DNA from: Calophaca sinica
Lineage: Eukaryota > Streptophyta > Magnoliopsida > Fabales > Fabaceae
NCBI GenBank assembly: GCA_037113605.1
Contig: CM073735.1
Span: 10,718,001 to 10,782,000 of the forward strand
Length of the DNA: 64,000 nt
Direction: 5' to 3'
The notes beneath the pieces are model-generated. The model searched no databases. It was not told where the DNA came from and saw nothing but the letters and a program-made list of their open reading frames with translations. Numbering within the stretch: the first letter of the stretch is position 1; each line of letters opens with the position of its first letter. The translations under genes and the position numbers were made by a program. This document shows positions 1 to 11,256 of this stretch, one piece after another.

Positions 1-379
1 TAAAAACAAAATGTTAAAGAGGAAAAAAAGGACGGGCATGAGCAAGATTTAAACTCAGGTTATGAGGCATACTCTGTATTAGTAACCAAAATCTCTGCAT
101 AAGCCACTTTTATCTTGTTTTAGATTGTTTGGGTGAGTTTTGGTACTTTCAACTTTTTCGTTTTTTCTTGACCAAAACTTTTTCTTGTAAACTTTTATGA
201 GCAGTTTTTAAAATAATATATATCTTTTAATAAACAAGAAAATATAACTTATATTTTATCTATTTTTAAATTTTTTCACACAATTTAACTTATTTTTTTA
301 AGTTTAAGCAAAAGCTCGTACTCCACTCAAGTGACTCAACTGTTCCAAGTTATTGAAGTATTTTTTATTAAATATGTTT

Positions 380-815
380 GTTTTGTTTTGGATTTTAATA
401 GAGTTGATTCTGAAATATTGATGTTATAATAATTGATTTTAAAAAAAATTGAGTTTAAAAAATTGATTTGTGCTTAGTAATGATATTTTAAAAGCAAGTT
501 TAAAAGAATTGATTTTGTTTAGATGATAAAGTAGAATCACTTTTGATGTGTAAGTGTAAAGAATTTTATGGGTCTCATACCTAAAATTGATTTTATTCAA
601 CTTAAAAGCTAGGAAAATCTTGCTTCTAAAATAATCAATTCTAGCCCTCTCAAAATTGATTTTATCCACTTTGTTTTTCTACTCAAACACAACCACACAC
701 TCAAAATTGATATTTTTGTGTGACCAACATTCAAAATTGATTTTACTCACATTAGGAAGCTCAATTTTCAATTTTGAGGTGAAAATAATCTTAACAAAAA
801 ATGAACATAATTGTT
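380..815. repeat. MITE-like AT-rich repeat
   Basis: An AT-rich stretch in which the motif CAAAATTGATTTTA and its relatives recur at about 582, 652, 700 and 731, with complementary AATTGATTTTAAAA runs at about 430-470. Related CAAAATTGATTTTACC text occurs in intron 4 of the TIFY8 gene near 22535. This is typical of short non-autonomous DNA transposons, but I could not fix clean ends or a target-site duplication. The flanks at 1-379 and 816-1331 show no gene that I can support. Confidence 0.4.
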
Positions 816-1331
816 GGTCAACAATGGATCCACAAACACTATTATTTTTTGCTAAAAAAAATGCTATTATTAGTCTATTAGTATGTTATAGTACTGGGAA
901 AAGTTGAACTCACAACCTCCTTATCACTCAACATCCCTTCTCACAAACCATCAAGCCACCTTATTATGCGGGTTAATTATATGGGTTGACAATGTGAGAA
1001 AAGCCATTGACTTCAAAGTTGTATCCGCATAATGAAAAGGCAATAATTTGAAAACAACTTTGTTAGTTTTTCTTCTCTTTTTGTTGAGTGAAAGCAATCT
1101 TAGACAGATCTTTCAAGTCTCACTTAGAAAAGTCACATTGTAGTGAATTTTTATTTTCGAAAATAGCACACATTGATACTGAAATTGGAGTTGTGGGCAA
1201 AAGTAGAACTATTTTCTGCATGCAATATCCGTTAGGGTGAATATAAGTGTATCGAATGATATCGTATGAGTACACCATTTGTATTCATTGAACCAGATTT
1301 TTTTTTCGGAACCACTGAGATCGAGATTTTT

Positions 1332-1914
1332 TGTTGTGTTTTTGTGATATTTCAAAAGTGGGAAGTCCCACATAGGATGGCCTGTTGAGACTCAAAGAGT
1401 GTATAAGCTATCATGTAATATGAGGTGATAAAAGTGGCTAGGGAAAGAGATGAACCTCGCGCACATGAGTCTGGCCCAAAGTAGGTGGTTTCAGTGCAAA
1501 TCTTTCAATTTGTCCCCCCTGCGCACACGACAAGGACTTGCTTTTCTTTTTATTTCTTGAATTAATTTTTCCGAACATATTTTTCATTTGAGAAGGTATA
1601 TCCAAAAAACCATGATTATAGCCATTTTTCTTATTTAAAGCCTACCAGACTAGCTATTTGGACTTACACCGAAAACATACTTTTATCTTCTTCTCTTCTT
1701 CTTCATTTTCGAGTTCCTGGGTTACTTCCCCTGTTTTCTTCTTGTTGTTCTGATACCCCAGAATCACTACTGCGACGAACTTGTTGTACTCTGGGGATTT
1801 ACGCGCAATAGGAGGATAAATCCTTAAGAGCAGTCTCACCGACGCCTCAGGTTTCTCATAACATGTTTTTATTTTGCAGGTTCGTTGGATCGCATTTCAA
1901 CAATTCCTTCAACA
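1332..1914 (+). repeat. 5' LTR of copia element (shortened)
   Basis: 583 bp, from TGTTGTGTTTTTG to TTCCTTCAACA. It aligns end to end with the 3' LTR except for about 169 bp missing after CATTTTTCTTATT near 1635, where the 3' LTR has extra sequence bounded by short TTATT-like repeats. Carries the 12-mer TAAATCCTTAAG at 1817-1828, also present in the 3' LTR. Confidence 0.93.
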
Positions 1915-1928
1915 ATCTTAAGGATTTA
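1915..1928 (+). other. atypical primer-binding position of copia element
   Basis: The bases right after the 5' LTR (ATCTTAAGGATTTA) do not match the usual plant copia primer site TGGTATCAGAGC for initiator tRNA-Met. Instead, 1917-1928 is the exact reverse complement of 1817-1828 inside the LTR, leaving an 88-nt loop. The gag start codon ATG (1928-1930) overlaps its last base. This could be a self-priming site or an accident; see findings. Confidence 0.35.
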
Positions 1929-4900
1929 TGACAACTGCTGATCAATCTGATGATACTACGAAGGCCAACGAGACCAACCATGGTCAAGATACTGCGCCAC
2001 CTCCACCCATGCCTACGATCACCTACACGAAGCCGTTTCCTAACGTATCAAAGATCTAGGTCTTAAGTGGCCAGAATTTTCGAAGATGGCAGGAACGAGT
2101 GCATACCGTCCTTGACGTATATGGGGTCGCCTATGCTTTGACGGATCCCAAACCGACATCGCCAGCCAAACAAGTCGACAATTGGACATATGCTAATAAG
2201 GTTTGTTGTCACACCTTAATCAGTACTTTGTCTAATGATTTATTCGATGTCTACTGTTCATACAAGGAAGCAAAGCAGATTTGAGACTCTATGATCCTGA
2301 AGTACACTACCGAGGATGCCGGAAAACAAAAGTTCATTATTGGAAACTACTACAAATGGGAGATGGCCGAGGACAAAGACATCAAAGCGCAGATCATGAA
2401 TACCATAAGCTGCTGGAGGATCTGAAGTCCGAGAACACCACTCTGCCGGACGAGTTCGTGGTTAGAATACTCATAGAAAAGCTGTCGGAATCCTAGAAGG
2501 ACTACAAACAGCAACTATAGCACAAGCAAAAGCAACTATCTCTTGCTAATTTGATTACCCACATCATCATTGGGGATACCAACTGCAAGGAGTGCAGTGC
2601 TGCAAGGGCAAAGGCATTGGCTTCTCGCGCTAACATGGTGCAAAACAAATCGCAGAAAAACTAGGTACGATAACAAAAAGTCTGATCACAATAACAACAA
2701 TAATAATAATAAAAATGATTTTGTCCCACATGTTGCTAACTCCAATTTCAAGAAGAAAGGCATGTGTTTTGTTTGTGGAAAGCCAGGTCACCATGCACCT
2801 CAATGCAGGCATAAAGCGAGAAATGACAATCCTCCTGAGCCAAAGGCCAATATGGTCGAGGCCAAAGGAGATGATGATATTGTTGTTGCGATCGTTTCTC
2901 AAGTCAATATTGTGACCAATGTGAACAAATGGGTGGTAGACTCTGGGGCTACCAGGCATATTTGTGCAAGCAAATATGCTTTTTCCTCCTACTCTTCTGT
3001 GGGGGATGGAGAAGAATTTGTGTACTTTAGTGATTCTCGTACTACTGCAGTCTCGGGAAAGGGGAAAGTTCTTCTAAAGCTCACATCGGGAAAGATCTTG
3101 GCTCTTAGTGGCGTGCTGCATGTGCCTAGCATAAGGGCAAATTTAATTTCTGTGGCATTATTGGGAAAAAGAGGAGTTAACGTGTCATTTAAATCTGATA
3201 AGATTGTAATGACAAAAAATAATGTGTTTGTGGGAAAGGGATATTGTGATCAGAGACTTTTTGTTCTTAACATTTCTGAAGTTATTAATGAAAATGCATC
3301 TTCTTCTACGTATTTGCTTGATTCGTATGATACATGGCATGCTAGACTAGGACATATTAATTCTGCGTATGTTGATACTATGCGACGTTTTGACATGATT
3401 TCTTTAAGCGATAAATAATACAAGAAATGTGATGTATGTGTAGAATCTAAGTTAAGTAAAAGGCATTGTCCCCCTGTAAAGCGTGAAACTGATTTACTTA
3501 GCTTAATTCATACCGACTTAGGAGATTTAAAACAAACTATGAATGGAGGCGGTAAAAAATATTTTGTGACTTTTATCGTTGATTTTTCTAGATACACTAA
3601 GGTTTATTTATTAAGGCATAAAGAGATGAAGCGTTTGATATGTTCCTTTCTTACAAAGCTGAAGTAGAAAATCAATTGAGTAAGAAAAACAAACGAGTTA
3701 GATCCGATAGAGGTGGTGAATATTTTTTCTTTAATGATTTTTGTGAAAAAGAAGGTATTATTCACGAAATTACTCCTCCTTATTCACCGAATCAAACGGT
3801 ATGGCTGAGAGGAAAAATAAAACGTTAAAAGAAATGATGAATGCTATGTTAGTTAGTTCTTCCGTGCCTGACAACCTTTGGGGCAAAGCTATTTGGACTG
3901 CGTGTTGTATACAAAATAGAACTCCGCATAGAGCTACCGGTAAAACACCCTACGAGTTGTGGAAAGGTTATCGACCTAACTTAAAATATTTGAAAGTGTG
4001 GAGGTGTCTAGCTAAGGTAATGTTACCAGATCCTAAGAGGAATAAAATTGGTTCTAAAACCTCTGATTGCATGTTTATAAGATATGTCAAACATAGCGCT
4101 GCCTGTAGGTTCCTCTTAGTAAATAGTGATGTACTTGATTGCAACACAATTGTGGAAACAAAGAATGCTGAATTTTTTGAAAACATATTTCCTTTGAAAT
4201 ATGCAAGTACATCTAAACAACTATTAGAAATTGTTAATGAGGATTTTCACGAAGACCTTAGGAGGAGTAAAATACCTAGAAAAGAAACATCATTTGGAAA
4301 CGATTTTTATACTTATCTTGTTGAAAAGGATCCTGAAACTTTTTCTGAAGTTATTTCTTCTTCCGATGCTAATTTTTGGAAACAAGCTATTAAACCCGAA
4401 CTTGATTCTATTTTAAAAAAACAAAACTTGGATTTTGGTAGATTTGCCTCGAGGAGCAAAAGCAATTGGTAGCAAATGGATTTTCAAAAGAAAATATAAC
4501 CCCGATTGGTCAATTGAAAAATATAAAGCTAGATTAGTAGCAAAAGAATTTTCTCAAAAGGAAAATATTGACTATTTTGATACTTTTGCTCCGATAACGA
4601 GAATTTCTTCAATTCGAGTTTTAATAGCCTTGGCTTCTATTTATAAACTTGTGATTCACCAAATAGACGTAAAAACCACTTTTTTAAATAGTGATTTGGA
4701 AGAAGAAATATATATGACCCAACCCGAAGGATGTGTAGTTTCTGGTCAAGAGAATAAAGTGTGCAAACTCCTAAAATCTCTATATGGTTTAAAACAAGCA
4801 CCAAAATAGTGGCATGAAAAATTTGATCAAACTTTGATCAGCGACGGTTTCTCCTTAATTGAAGTTGATAAGTGTGTTTACACTAAATCTGTGAATGGAG

Positions 4901-5880
4901 AACATGTTATTATATGTTTATATGTGGATGACATGCTCATTTTTTGTACTTGTATTGATATTGTCATTAGAACCAAATCTTTCCTTGCATCTATTTTTGA
5001 TATGAAAGACATGGGTAAGGCAAGTGTAATCTTGGGAGTTAGAGTCATAAGGAAGGGTGATAGCATAATACTATCCCAATAACATTATGTTGAGAAACTT
5101 CTTAGGAAGTTTGGTCATTTTGACTCTAATCCTATGAGCACCCCTTATGAAGCTAATTCTCACTTAAAGAAAAATAGAGGTTGTCCTGTTAACCAATCTC
5201 AGTATGCCCAAGTAATTGGGATCTTACTGCGTTTGATGAATTTTTCTCGACCAGACATTGCATACGCAGTGGGTTGTTTCAGTAGATATACTCATAATCC
5301 GAGTCAAGATCGTTGAGAGGCACTTGCTAGACTCATGCGATATTTAAGAGGTACCATGAAATACGGTATAGTGTATAGTGGATTTCCTGCTGTACTAGAA
5401 GGGTATCGTGATGCTAACAGGATATTTGATTCAGATGAGACAAAATCCACTAGTGGTTATGTATTTACACTTGGTGGTGGTGCGGTAACTTAGAGATCAG
5501 CCAAACAAACAATAATAGCGAGATCAACTATGGAGTCAGAGTTTGTTGCTCTGGAGTTGGCTGGTAGTGAAGCAGAGTGGTTAAGAAATCTCTTAGCAAA
5601 AATTCATTTGGGAATAAAACCTACACCATCAGTATCAATACATTGTGATAGCCAATCAGCAATAGCCGTGGCAAAGAATAAGACCTACAATGGCAAAAAT
5701 AGACATGTACAATTGAGACATAATGTGGTAAAGCAATTGCGAAAACATGGAACAATATTGATCAATTATGTGAAGTCAGAAGTGAACTTAGCCGATCCTC
5801 TGACAAAGCCCCTAGGGAGAAAATTAATTTGTGATACATCGAGGGGAATGGGACTTGAGCCAATTGAAATTAACAAGTGA
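1928..5880 (+). pseudogene. copia gag-pol polyprotein, degenerate
   Basis: Would encode the copia polyprotein. Visible in order: a gag region from ATG 1928; a CCHC zinc knuckle (C-x2-C-x4-H-x4-C) at 2765-2806; an aspartic protease with WVVDSGA near 2930; a GAG-pre-integrase HxxxxH region near 3335; integrase core from about 3480 to 4000; reverse transcriptase from 4435 with YVDDM at 4921-4935; copia RNase H ending at 5880. Breaks: in-frame stops at 2057 (TAG), 2282 (TGA), 2494 and 2518 (TAG), 3416 (TAA), 4807 (TAG), 5080 (TAA), 5314 (TGA) and 5491 (TAG); frameshifts near 2396, 2660, 3626, 3798 and 4425. Several stops are G-to-A type changes of Trp codons. No function is expected. Confidence 0.95.
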
Positions 5881-6455
5881 TGGTAACCCGACCTTTGTGA
5901 TTGGAGATCCCATGAAGAAGGTTCAATGTGGTAAGAACAAGTCACTTGTTAATTCTGCTAACACTAAATTTAATTAATTATATTTTTGTCTCTTTCCTAT
6001 GATGTCTTTGAGTAAGTGTTAGACACTGCATTATTGAGAGGGTAAGCTATTAGCTTTTAATGATTTTCATATTCCTTATGGGTGGTGTATGATTTGCAGC
6101 GTACACTTGATGAAATCACCTATATGAGTGCCAAGTGGGGCCGCTTGCATGAGATTCTGGCAAGATCTCTAGAGCACTCATGAATACCGGGCACGCGCAT
6201 GGCCTATTAGCGCAAAACAGCGTCAACATCAAGAATTGTGGGGGTGTAGTGTGATTGGTAGACCTCTAACACACATCAAGTGTCTTGGGTTCATATAGCT
6301 TGGCTACACCAATTCACTGTGTGTTAAGTCTTATCAGCGTAGGACTGGTTCATATAGCTTGGCTACACAGTTCCGATGCACTACATCTATAATGTTCACC
6401 AAGGAAAACTTCTTTTCAATTTTTTTTTTAAAATGTTCTTACACTTTTGAAATAT

Positions 6456-6463
6456 GTGGGGGA
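6456..6463 (+). other. polypurine tract of copia element
   Basis: GTGGGGGA lies one base before the 3' LTR, the position where plus-strand priming starts in LTR retrotransposons. Confidence 0.75.
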
Positions 6464-6464
6464 T

Positions 6465-7216
6465 TGTTGTATTTTTGTGATATTCAAAAATGGGAAGTCC
6501 CACATAGGATGGCTTGTTGAGACTCAAAGTGTTTATAAGCTATCATGTGATATGAGGTGGTAAAAGTGGCTAGAGAAAGAGATGGGTCTTGCGCACATGA
6601 GCCTAGCCCAAAGTGGGTGGTTTCAGTGCAAATCTTTCGATTTGCCCCCCTGCGAGCACGATAAGGACTTGCGTTCCTTTTATTTCTTGAATTAATTTTT
6701 TCAAAATTCTTTTTTTATTTGAGAAGGCTTATCCAGAAAACCATGATTTTAGCCATTTTTCTTATTGACTAAGTCTAAAACGGTTTTGCTACCCCTTCCT
6801 TATCCGCTAACAGTAATATTCCAGCTAATCCCGATTTTTAGGCTACTAAGTGATATCAACTATCTCCACCAACAGCTATATATTTTTTTTAAACGGATAC
6901 ATTATCTTTTAGTGACTGTTTTTTGGATTTTTTATTTAAAGTCTGCCAGGCTAGCTATTTGGACTTACACCGAAAACAGACTTTTATCTTCTTCTCTTCT
7001 TCTTCATTTTTGAGTTCATGGGTTACTTCACCTGTTTTCTTCTTGCTGTTCTGGTACTCCAGAATCGCTACTGGGACAGACCTGTTATACCCTGAGAGAT
7101 TTGCGCGCAATAGGCGGATAAATCCTTAAGGGCAGTCTCACTGACGCCTCAGGTTTCCCATAACGCATTTTTATTTTGCTGGTTCGTTGGATCGCATTTC
7201 AGCAATTCCTTCAACA
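6465..7216 (+). repeat. 3' LTR of copia element
   Basis: 752 bp, TGTTGTATTTTTG to CCTTCAACA. It is 169 bp longer than the 5' LTR: the extra block lies at about 6763-6935, between CCATTTTTCTTATT and TTTATTTAAAG. The simplest reading is a deletion in the 5' LTR, since the 3' sequence runs without an obvious insertion signature. Confidence 0.93.
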
Positions 7217-8448
7217 TTTTTAACTCCTTAGTGGTCTTTTTCGGTCTTCCAAATTGGTCAGTCTTAGAATTCAAACTTTGTTCTCCTCATCAGTGATCAA
7301 GACCACTAACCACCTCAACCAACCCAATATTGGTGTATTCATGAACCGCTTTTAATGCATGTATAGGTTGGAGGGGGCTTTTGCTGAATTTGGGGCATGA
7401 TATGTAGTGGCAGTGCTGCGGGTATATAGTTCCTCAGCATATAGTATATCGTTTTCCAGAGAATTAGTTGAGAGAATCCATACTCAGCACACGAGAGGCC
7501 GAAAAAAACGAAACCTATAGTATAATTAAGTTTTTTGTGAGAAAAATAGTTTTTGACGAAAAAACAAATGAATTAGCTTTGTCATGTGTTTTTAGTGTAC
7601 TCAGCACTAAAAATCCGTACTCAGCACACGAGTGGCCGAAAAAAACGAAACTTATAGTATAATTAAGTTTTTTGTGGGAAAAATAGTTTTTGACGAAAAA
7701 ACAGATGAATTAGCTTTATCATGTGTTTTTAGTGTAGTTAAGTTTCCTAAACTGATAATAGAAGCGTGTTTGTTGAGTGGAAGAGGTGAGAGATATGATA
7801 TTGTGGCTCGAAAAATTTACAACTTGATGTCTTCTCTGAGTTCTGTCTCGATCTACTTGCCAAATATATAACATAGATGAAGCAGAAACTTATAATTCTG
7901 AAAGCAAAAGCATTTTTTGATTTGCTGAAAATGCAAATCAAAAGCAAATCAAGAAAATGCAAGCTTAAAAAATTCGTCAGAACAAGCTGTTTGGTATTGG
8001 ACATTAAATTAAATTAAATTAGTAAGAAAGGCCGAGACGTGACCACGTCTACAATCTCAGTATCAACGGTTGGAAAAGTATTAAGAAATCGGTGGCCTGT
8101 GCGGCTGTGCCCGGATTAATTTGTCACCGACGAAAGTTTAGCCATGCTAAAATTTTCAGGATTTAATAACAAGCTCTTTCACAAACCACCACAAACAAGA
8201 AGAAGAATTGAGGTTTGTACCAAAAAAAAAAAAAAAGAAGAATTGAGGTGGTTTTTTATTTGGAAAACAATGAACTATTGTTCAGTTTCATTAAGCAAAA
8301 AATTACGTGTAAAATATCTATTGGATAAATGCCAGACAAGGTCAGCAACAATAGCAATTAAGATTTAGTGCAGATAAAAGGCTGGATTAAGTCTATAATC
8401 AAAAGACCGAGTCAAAAGTTAATTTCTAGATAAGATAAATATTATGAT
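7217..8448. other. intergenic, no gene seen
   Basis: No open reading frame with a recognisable product. The only clear structure is the tandem duplication at 7476-7736, which creates two short similar frames that I do not regard as genes. Confidence 0.5.
7476..7736. repeat. 137-bp tandem duplication
   Basis: Two direct copies with a 137-bp period: 7476-7599 and 7613-7736 match at nearly every base, starting at ATCC(A/G)TACTCAGCACACGAG and ending at TTTTTAGTGTA. They differ at only a handful of bases, so the duplication is recent compared with the copia insertion next to it. Confidence 0.9.
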
Positions 8449-9350
8449 GGTGGTTTTTAGGGTGAATTTCTCACCACCACTTATAATATGTCACTTATAA
8501 TATGTCGTTGGATTTAATCTACCGTTCAGATGACTCGAGAAAATAAAAGAGTAACACATACACCTTTCTCTACCCAATCCCTGTCCCTATCCTTCCCACA
8601 CCTTCATCAAAATCAGATCTCTACTCATCCCCTTGGCAATGGCCGGACCACGACCATCAACCACCGGATCTAGATCCAACAACTCAGATTTAATTCTTTA
8701 AAGCTCTCAAAAACAAAGAAAAACAAATCAATGTGGACAGGGCATCAAAGTTTCATCAGAATCACAAAAATTAAAGGCTTCATCTGAATCATCACTACAT
8801 AATAACATAACTTCAAAGCTTCAAAGTTTGATGAAGAATACAAAGGAAAAAAAAACCAAATCGTGCAGAAAGCTTGAAGATTGACAGAGAGAAAAACCAA
8901 AATCTGTGTGGACAAGGCATCAATTTTTTCCGATCCCCGCACCGCATCGCCCTCATAGCCGGCGGCGGTGGAAAGACGAGTCACATTGCGGCCGATGAAT
9001 AAGGGTCTCGCACAGCCATGGGAGGTCGCTCACAGCGGCGAAAAGGTGGGTTTTCACTCACGGTTGTTATTGGGTTCTTACAAGGGAGTGTTGTTGTATC
9101 ACTGTTGGTTCCGTGGGGTGGCTTTGGGTGGAATAGCGAAGCAAGTAGATTGAAGAAAAAAGACACCATTTCAACGACCCGGAGAAAGGAGGAGTGAGAG
9201 GGTGGAAAGAGAGAGGAAGAAGAAAAGATATTGAGTTTGTATGGTCTATCATAATATTTGGTAGATCTGTTTGATCTAACGGCTCTAAAGATTATGAATG
9301 ATGGTTCATAGGTGAACCACTTGTTATGCTAGTTCACTTTAGAAGCCACC
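8449..9350. mobile_element. Mutator-like element, non-autonomous (902 bp)
   Basis: Terminal inverted repeats begin GGTGGTTTTTAGGGTGAA at the left and, read inward from the right end, GGTGGCTTCTAAAGTGAA. The similarity continues for some tens of bases with decay. The 9 bases outside each end are TATTATGAT (8440-8448) and TATTTTGAT (9351-9359), an 8-of-9 match, and 9 bp is the size typical of Mutator-like transposons. No transposase is encoded. The centre (about 8930-9150) is clearly more GC-rich, with a CGGCGGCGG run, than the AT-rich ends, which is how captured host sequence in MULEs often looks. Confidence 0.75.
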
Positions 9351-10489
9351 TATTTTGATTTATCTTAAAAATATTTTAAGATAAACGTGAACAAGGATCA
9401 ATAGTTTTTTTTTTAATAAAAAAAATAAGGATCAATAGTTGACAAATTGAACGTATGAGTTCACATTTACGTGGACTATCAAATTCAAGTGGAATTAACG
9501 TGATTTAGCGGGACTTGTTATCGAAATGGTGAGCTCCACTTGAATTTCAACAATAAGAGAGTGTGTGTTCAAAAGAGAATATTAAAAGTGTGTTGTTAGC
9601 ACTCCTCATACTAGTAAGAGTAGGGTGAGCAAGACTCAACTCAACCTGATGACCTGTCCCGTCTTAGTCTCATTTGACCCGCAAAATATCGGGTTTGTTC
9701 GGATTTAGAGATGAATTATGGCCTAAAAATTTGGCTCAATCAAAATTTAGGGACGAGTTAGAGTCAAGTATAACTTGTTCCTTAACCCTAATTGTTATTT
9801 CTATTATGTTTGCGATGATACTTTTATAAGCAAAATATTTATATTGCAACCCATTTTAGTTTAGTTAGTTACTTGGAGCAATAAGAGTCATGTTTAGGTT
9901 TGGATACACAGTATAATACTAAGAATATTAAAACTTTCACTTTTAATTTGTAGTTATAATTAAATGATCACCTTATAATTTAATTTTATTTGTTTTTCAG
10001 GCCATCTTGGACTCGTCTTAAATAGATCCAGTTTTAATTTAACTCACAGAACATCGGGTTTGTTCAGGTCTAGGAACGAGTTAGCTAATTAGGGTTTAAA
10101 GAATTTACTCAAAATGTTGATCTATAAATTGTTATGTTTTCCGTTGATAATAAAAATCACATAGTAATTTTCTTTCCAATCCTCCCACAATGAAGAAATG
10201 TACAAGACTTGGGTCATACAATTTTTCTATTCAATTTTCCTTTTATTTACTCTTAAGTTGATCTAAACAAGGGTGCATGAGGGAATGACCGAGCACATGC
10301 AGAATTTTTTCTTTCCTAAAAGGGGATTAACAATGGTTCTACACTTCTCCTGTATAGCTCGAACGCACGTCTCTTTAAGCGTAGGTAAAATGTTTTACCA
10401 CATGTAGAATTTGAGTTAAACTCTTGGTATAAATTGAGTGGCACAACTTATAGAAGGATAAAACTCTTTTGATGCATATTTTTCATTAA
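9351..10489. repeat. intergenic repeats, hAT-like motifs
   Basis: No gene seen. The stretch 9610-10100 has repeated ATCGGGTTTGTTC and GACGAGTTAG motifs (9690 and 10055; 9752 and 10073), beginning with GGTGAGCAAGACTCAACTC, as seen at the ends of hAT-type repeats in plants. About 9530-9600 resembles half of the palindromic MITE at 51281-51456. Confidence 0.4.
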
Positions 10490-10644
10490 GACTAAATTAT
10501 GCTTTTGGTTTCTTATGTTTATTTTAGTTTTTGGTTTAGTCCCTTATGTATTAAAAGTTTCGATATGGTCTCTTATGTGTAAAATCCTTATGTGTAAAAT
10601 GTGGTCCTCTTGTTTTTTTTATTCGAACTGGTTCCTTATGTTAC

Positions 10645-11235
10645 TGTTACGGACCGATCCCGAGCCGAGTCCTAGTGCACCCGCCGACCAGTTGCAGATC
10701 AGCTCGGTTCCTGCTTATCCGAGCTTGACGAGTTGCCACCGACCTGAGACGCGCCAGACCCGACTTCCGGTACGACTCTCCCGATGATAACACCGAGCAG
10801 GGGAAGGGCGACCTAACTCGGGACTCACGAACCTTCTAGAACGGGACGTGCCTGAGACAACGCTTGGAGCCGTTGTCACCCTAAAGGTTGAAGATCACGT
10901 AGCCGGCACGTAACGGGCTTGGCAGGCGCAAAATATCAGGAAGAGATCAGCTAATCCCCGAATTGTCAGGGAGGAATTGCCGCGCGCAGAAATCGGATCA
11001 GTGGTTGCTTCCCTTCCACGCTGCTCCACTATATAAAGGGGGTTGGGCCCCCCCAGGTTTGCATACTCTCTACTTACTCTAAACCCTAATACATTCTGCG
11101 CCGCTTCTCCTCCAAAGCCCTATCTGACTTAGGCATCGGAGTGTCATTGCAGGTACCACCCCCCTTCATCGGACTCTGAAGAGGGAGCACCCAATCCCAA
11201 GGAGGAGGAGAGCCCTACCATTTCCAGCATCAACA
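10645..11235 (+). repeat. 5' LTR of Ty3 element
   Basis: 591 bp. A strong TATA box, TATATAAA, lies at 11030-11037, with the likely transcript start about 30 bases further on. Main differences from the 3' LTR cluster at 10690-10705 and at 10898-10920. Confidence 0.95.
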
Positions 11236-11236
11236 T

Positions 11237-11250
11237 TGGCGCCCACCGTG
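11237..11250 (+). other. primer-binding site of Ty3 element
   Basis: TGGCGCCCACCGTG starts one base after the 5' LTR. TGGCGCC is the usual start of plant gypsy primer sites; the tRNA was not assigned. Pol sequence begins immediately after it. Confidence 0.8.
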
Positions 11251-11256
11251 TTAGAG

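Larger units (their letters stand above)
1332..7216 (+). mobile_element. Ty1/copia LTR retrotransposon, decayed
   Basis: A complete but inactive Ty1/copia element of 5.9 kb. It has two LTRs that start TGTTG and end CAACA, a polypurine tract just before the 3' LTR, and gag, protease, integrase, reverse transcriptase and RNase H remnants in copia order. The 5 bases on each side (1327-1331 and 7217-7221) are both TTTTT, which fits a 5-bp target-site duplication but is low in complexity. The LTRs differ by eye at roughly 9-10% of positions in their first 300 bases, so the insertion is old. The coding region has many stops and frameshifts. Confidence 0.95.

Noticed and set aside
820..966. tRNA/SINE-like sequence on the minus strand (GGTGGCTTGATGG ... 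GAGTTCAAC)
   Set aside because: Only a weak B box and no cloverleaf; no clear ends. Might be an old SINE, but not enough to list.
7468..7871. Two short open frames (64 and 79 aa) with similar proteins
   Set aside because: Product of the 137-bp tandem duplication; no start context, no homology that I can recognise.
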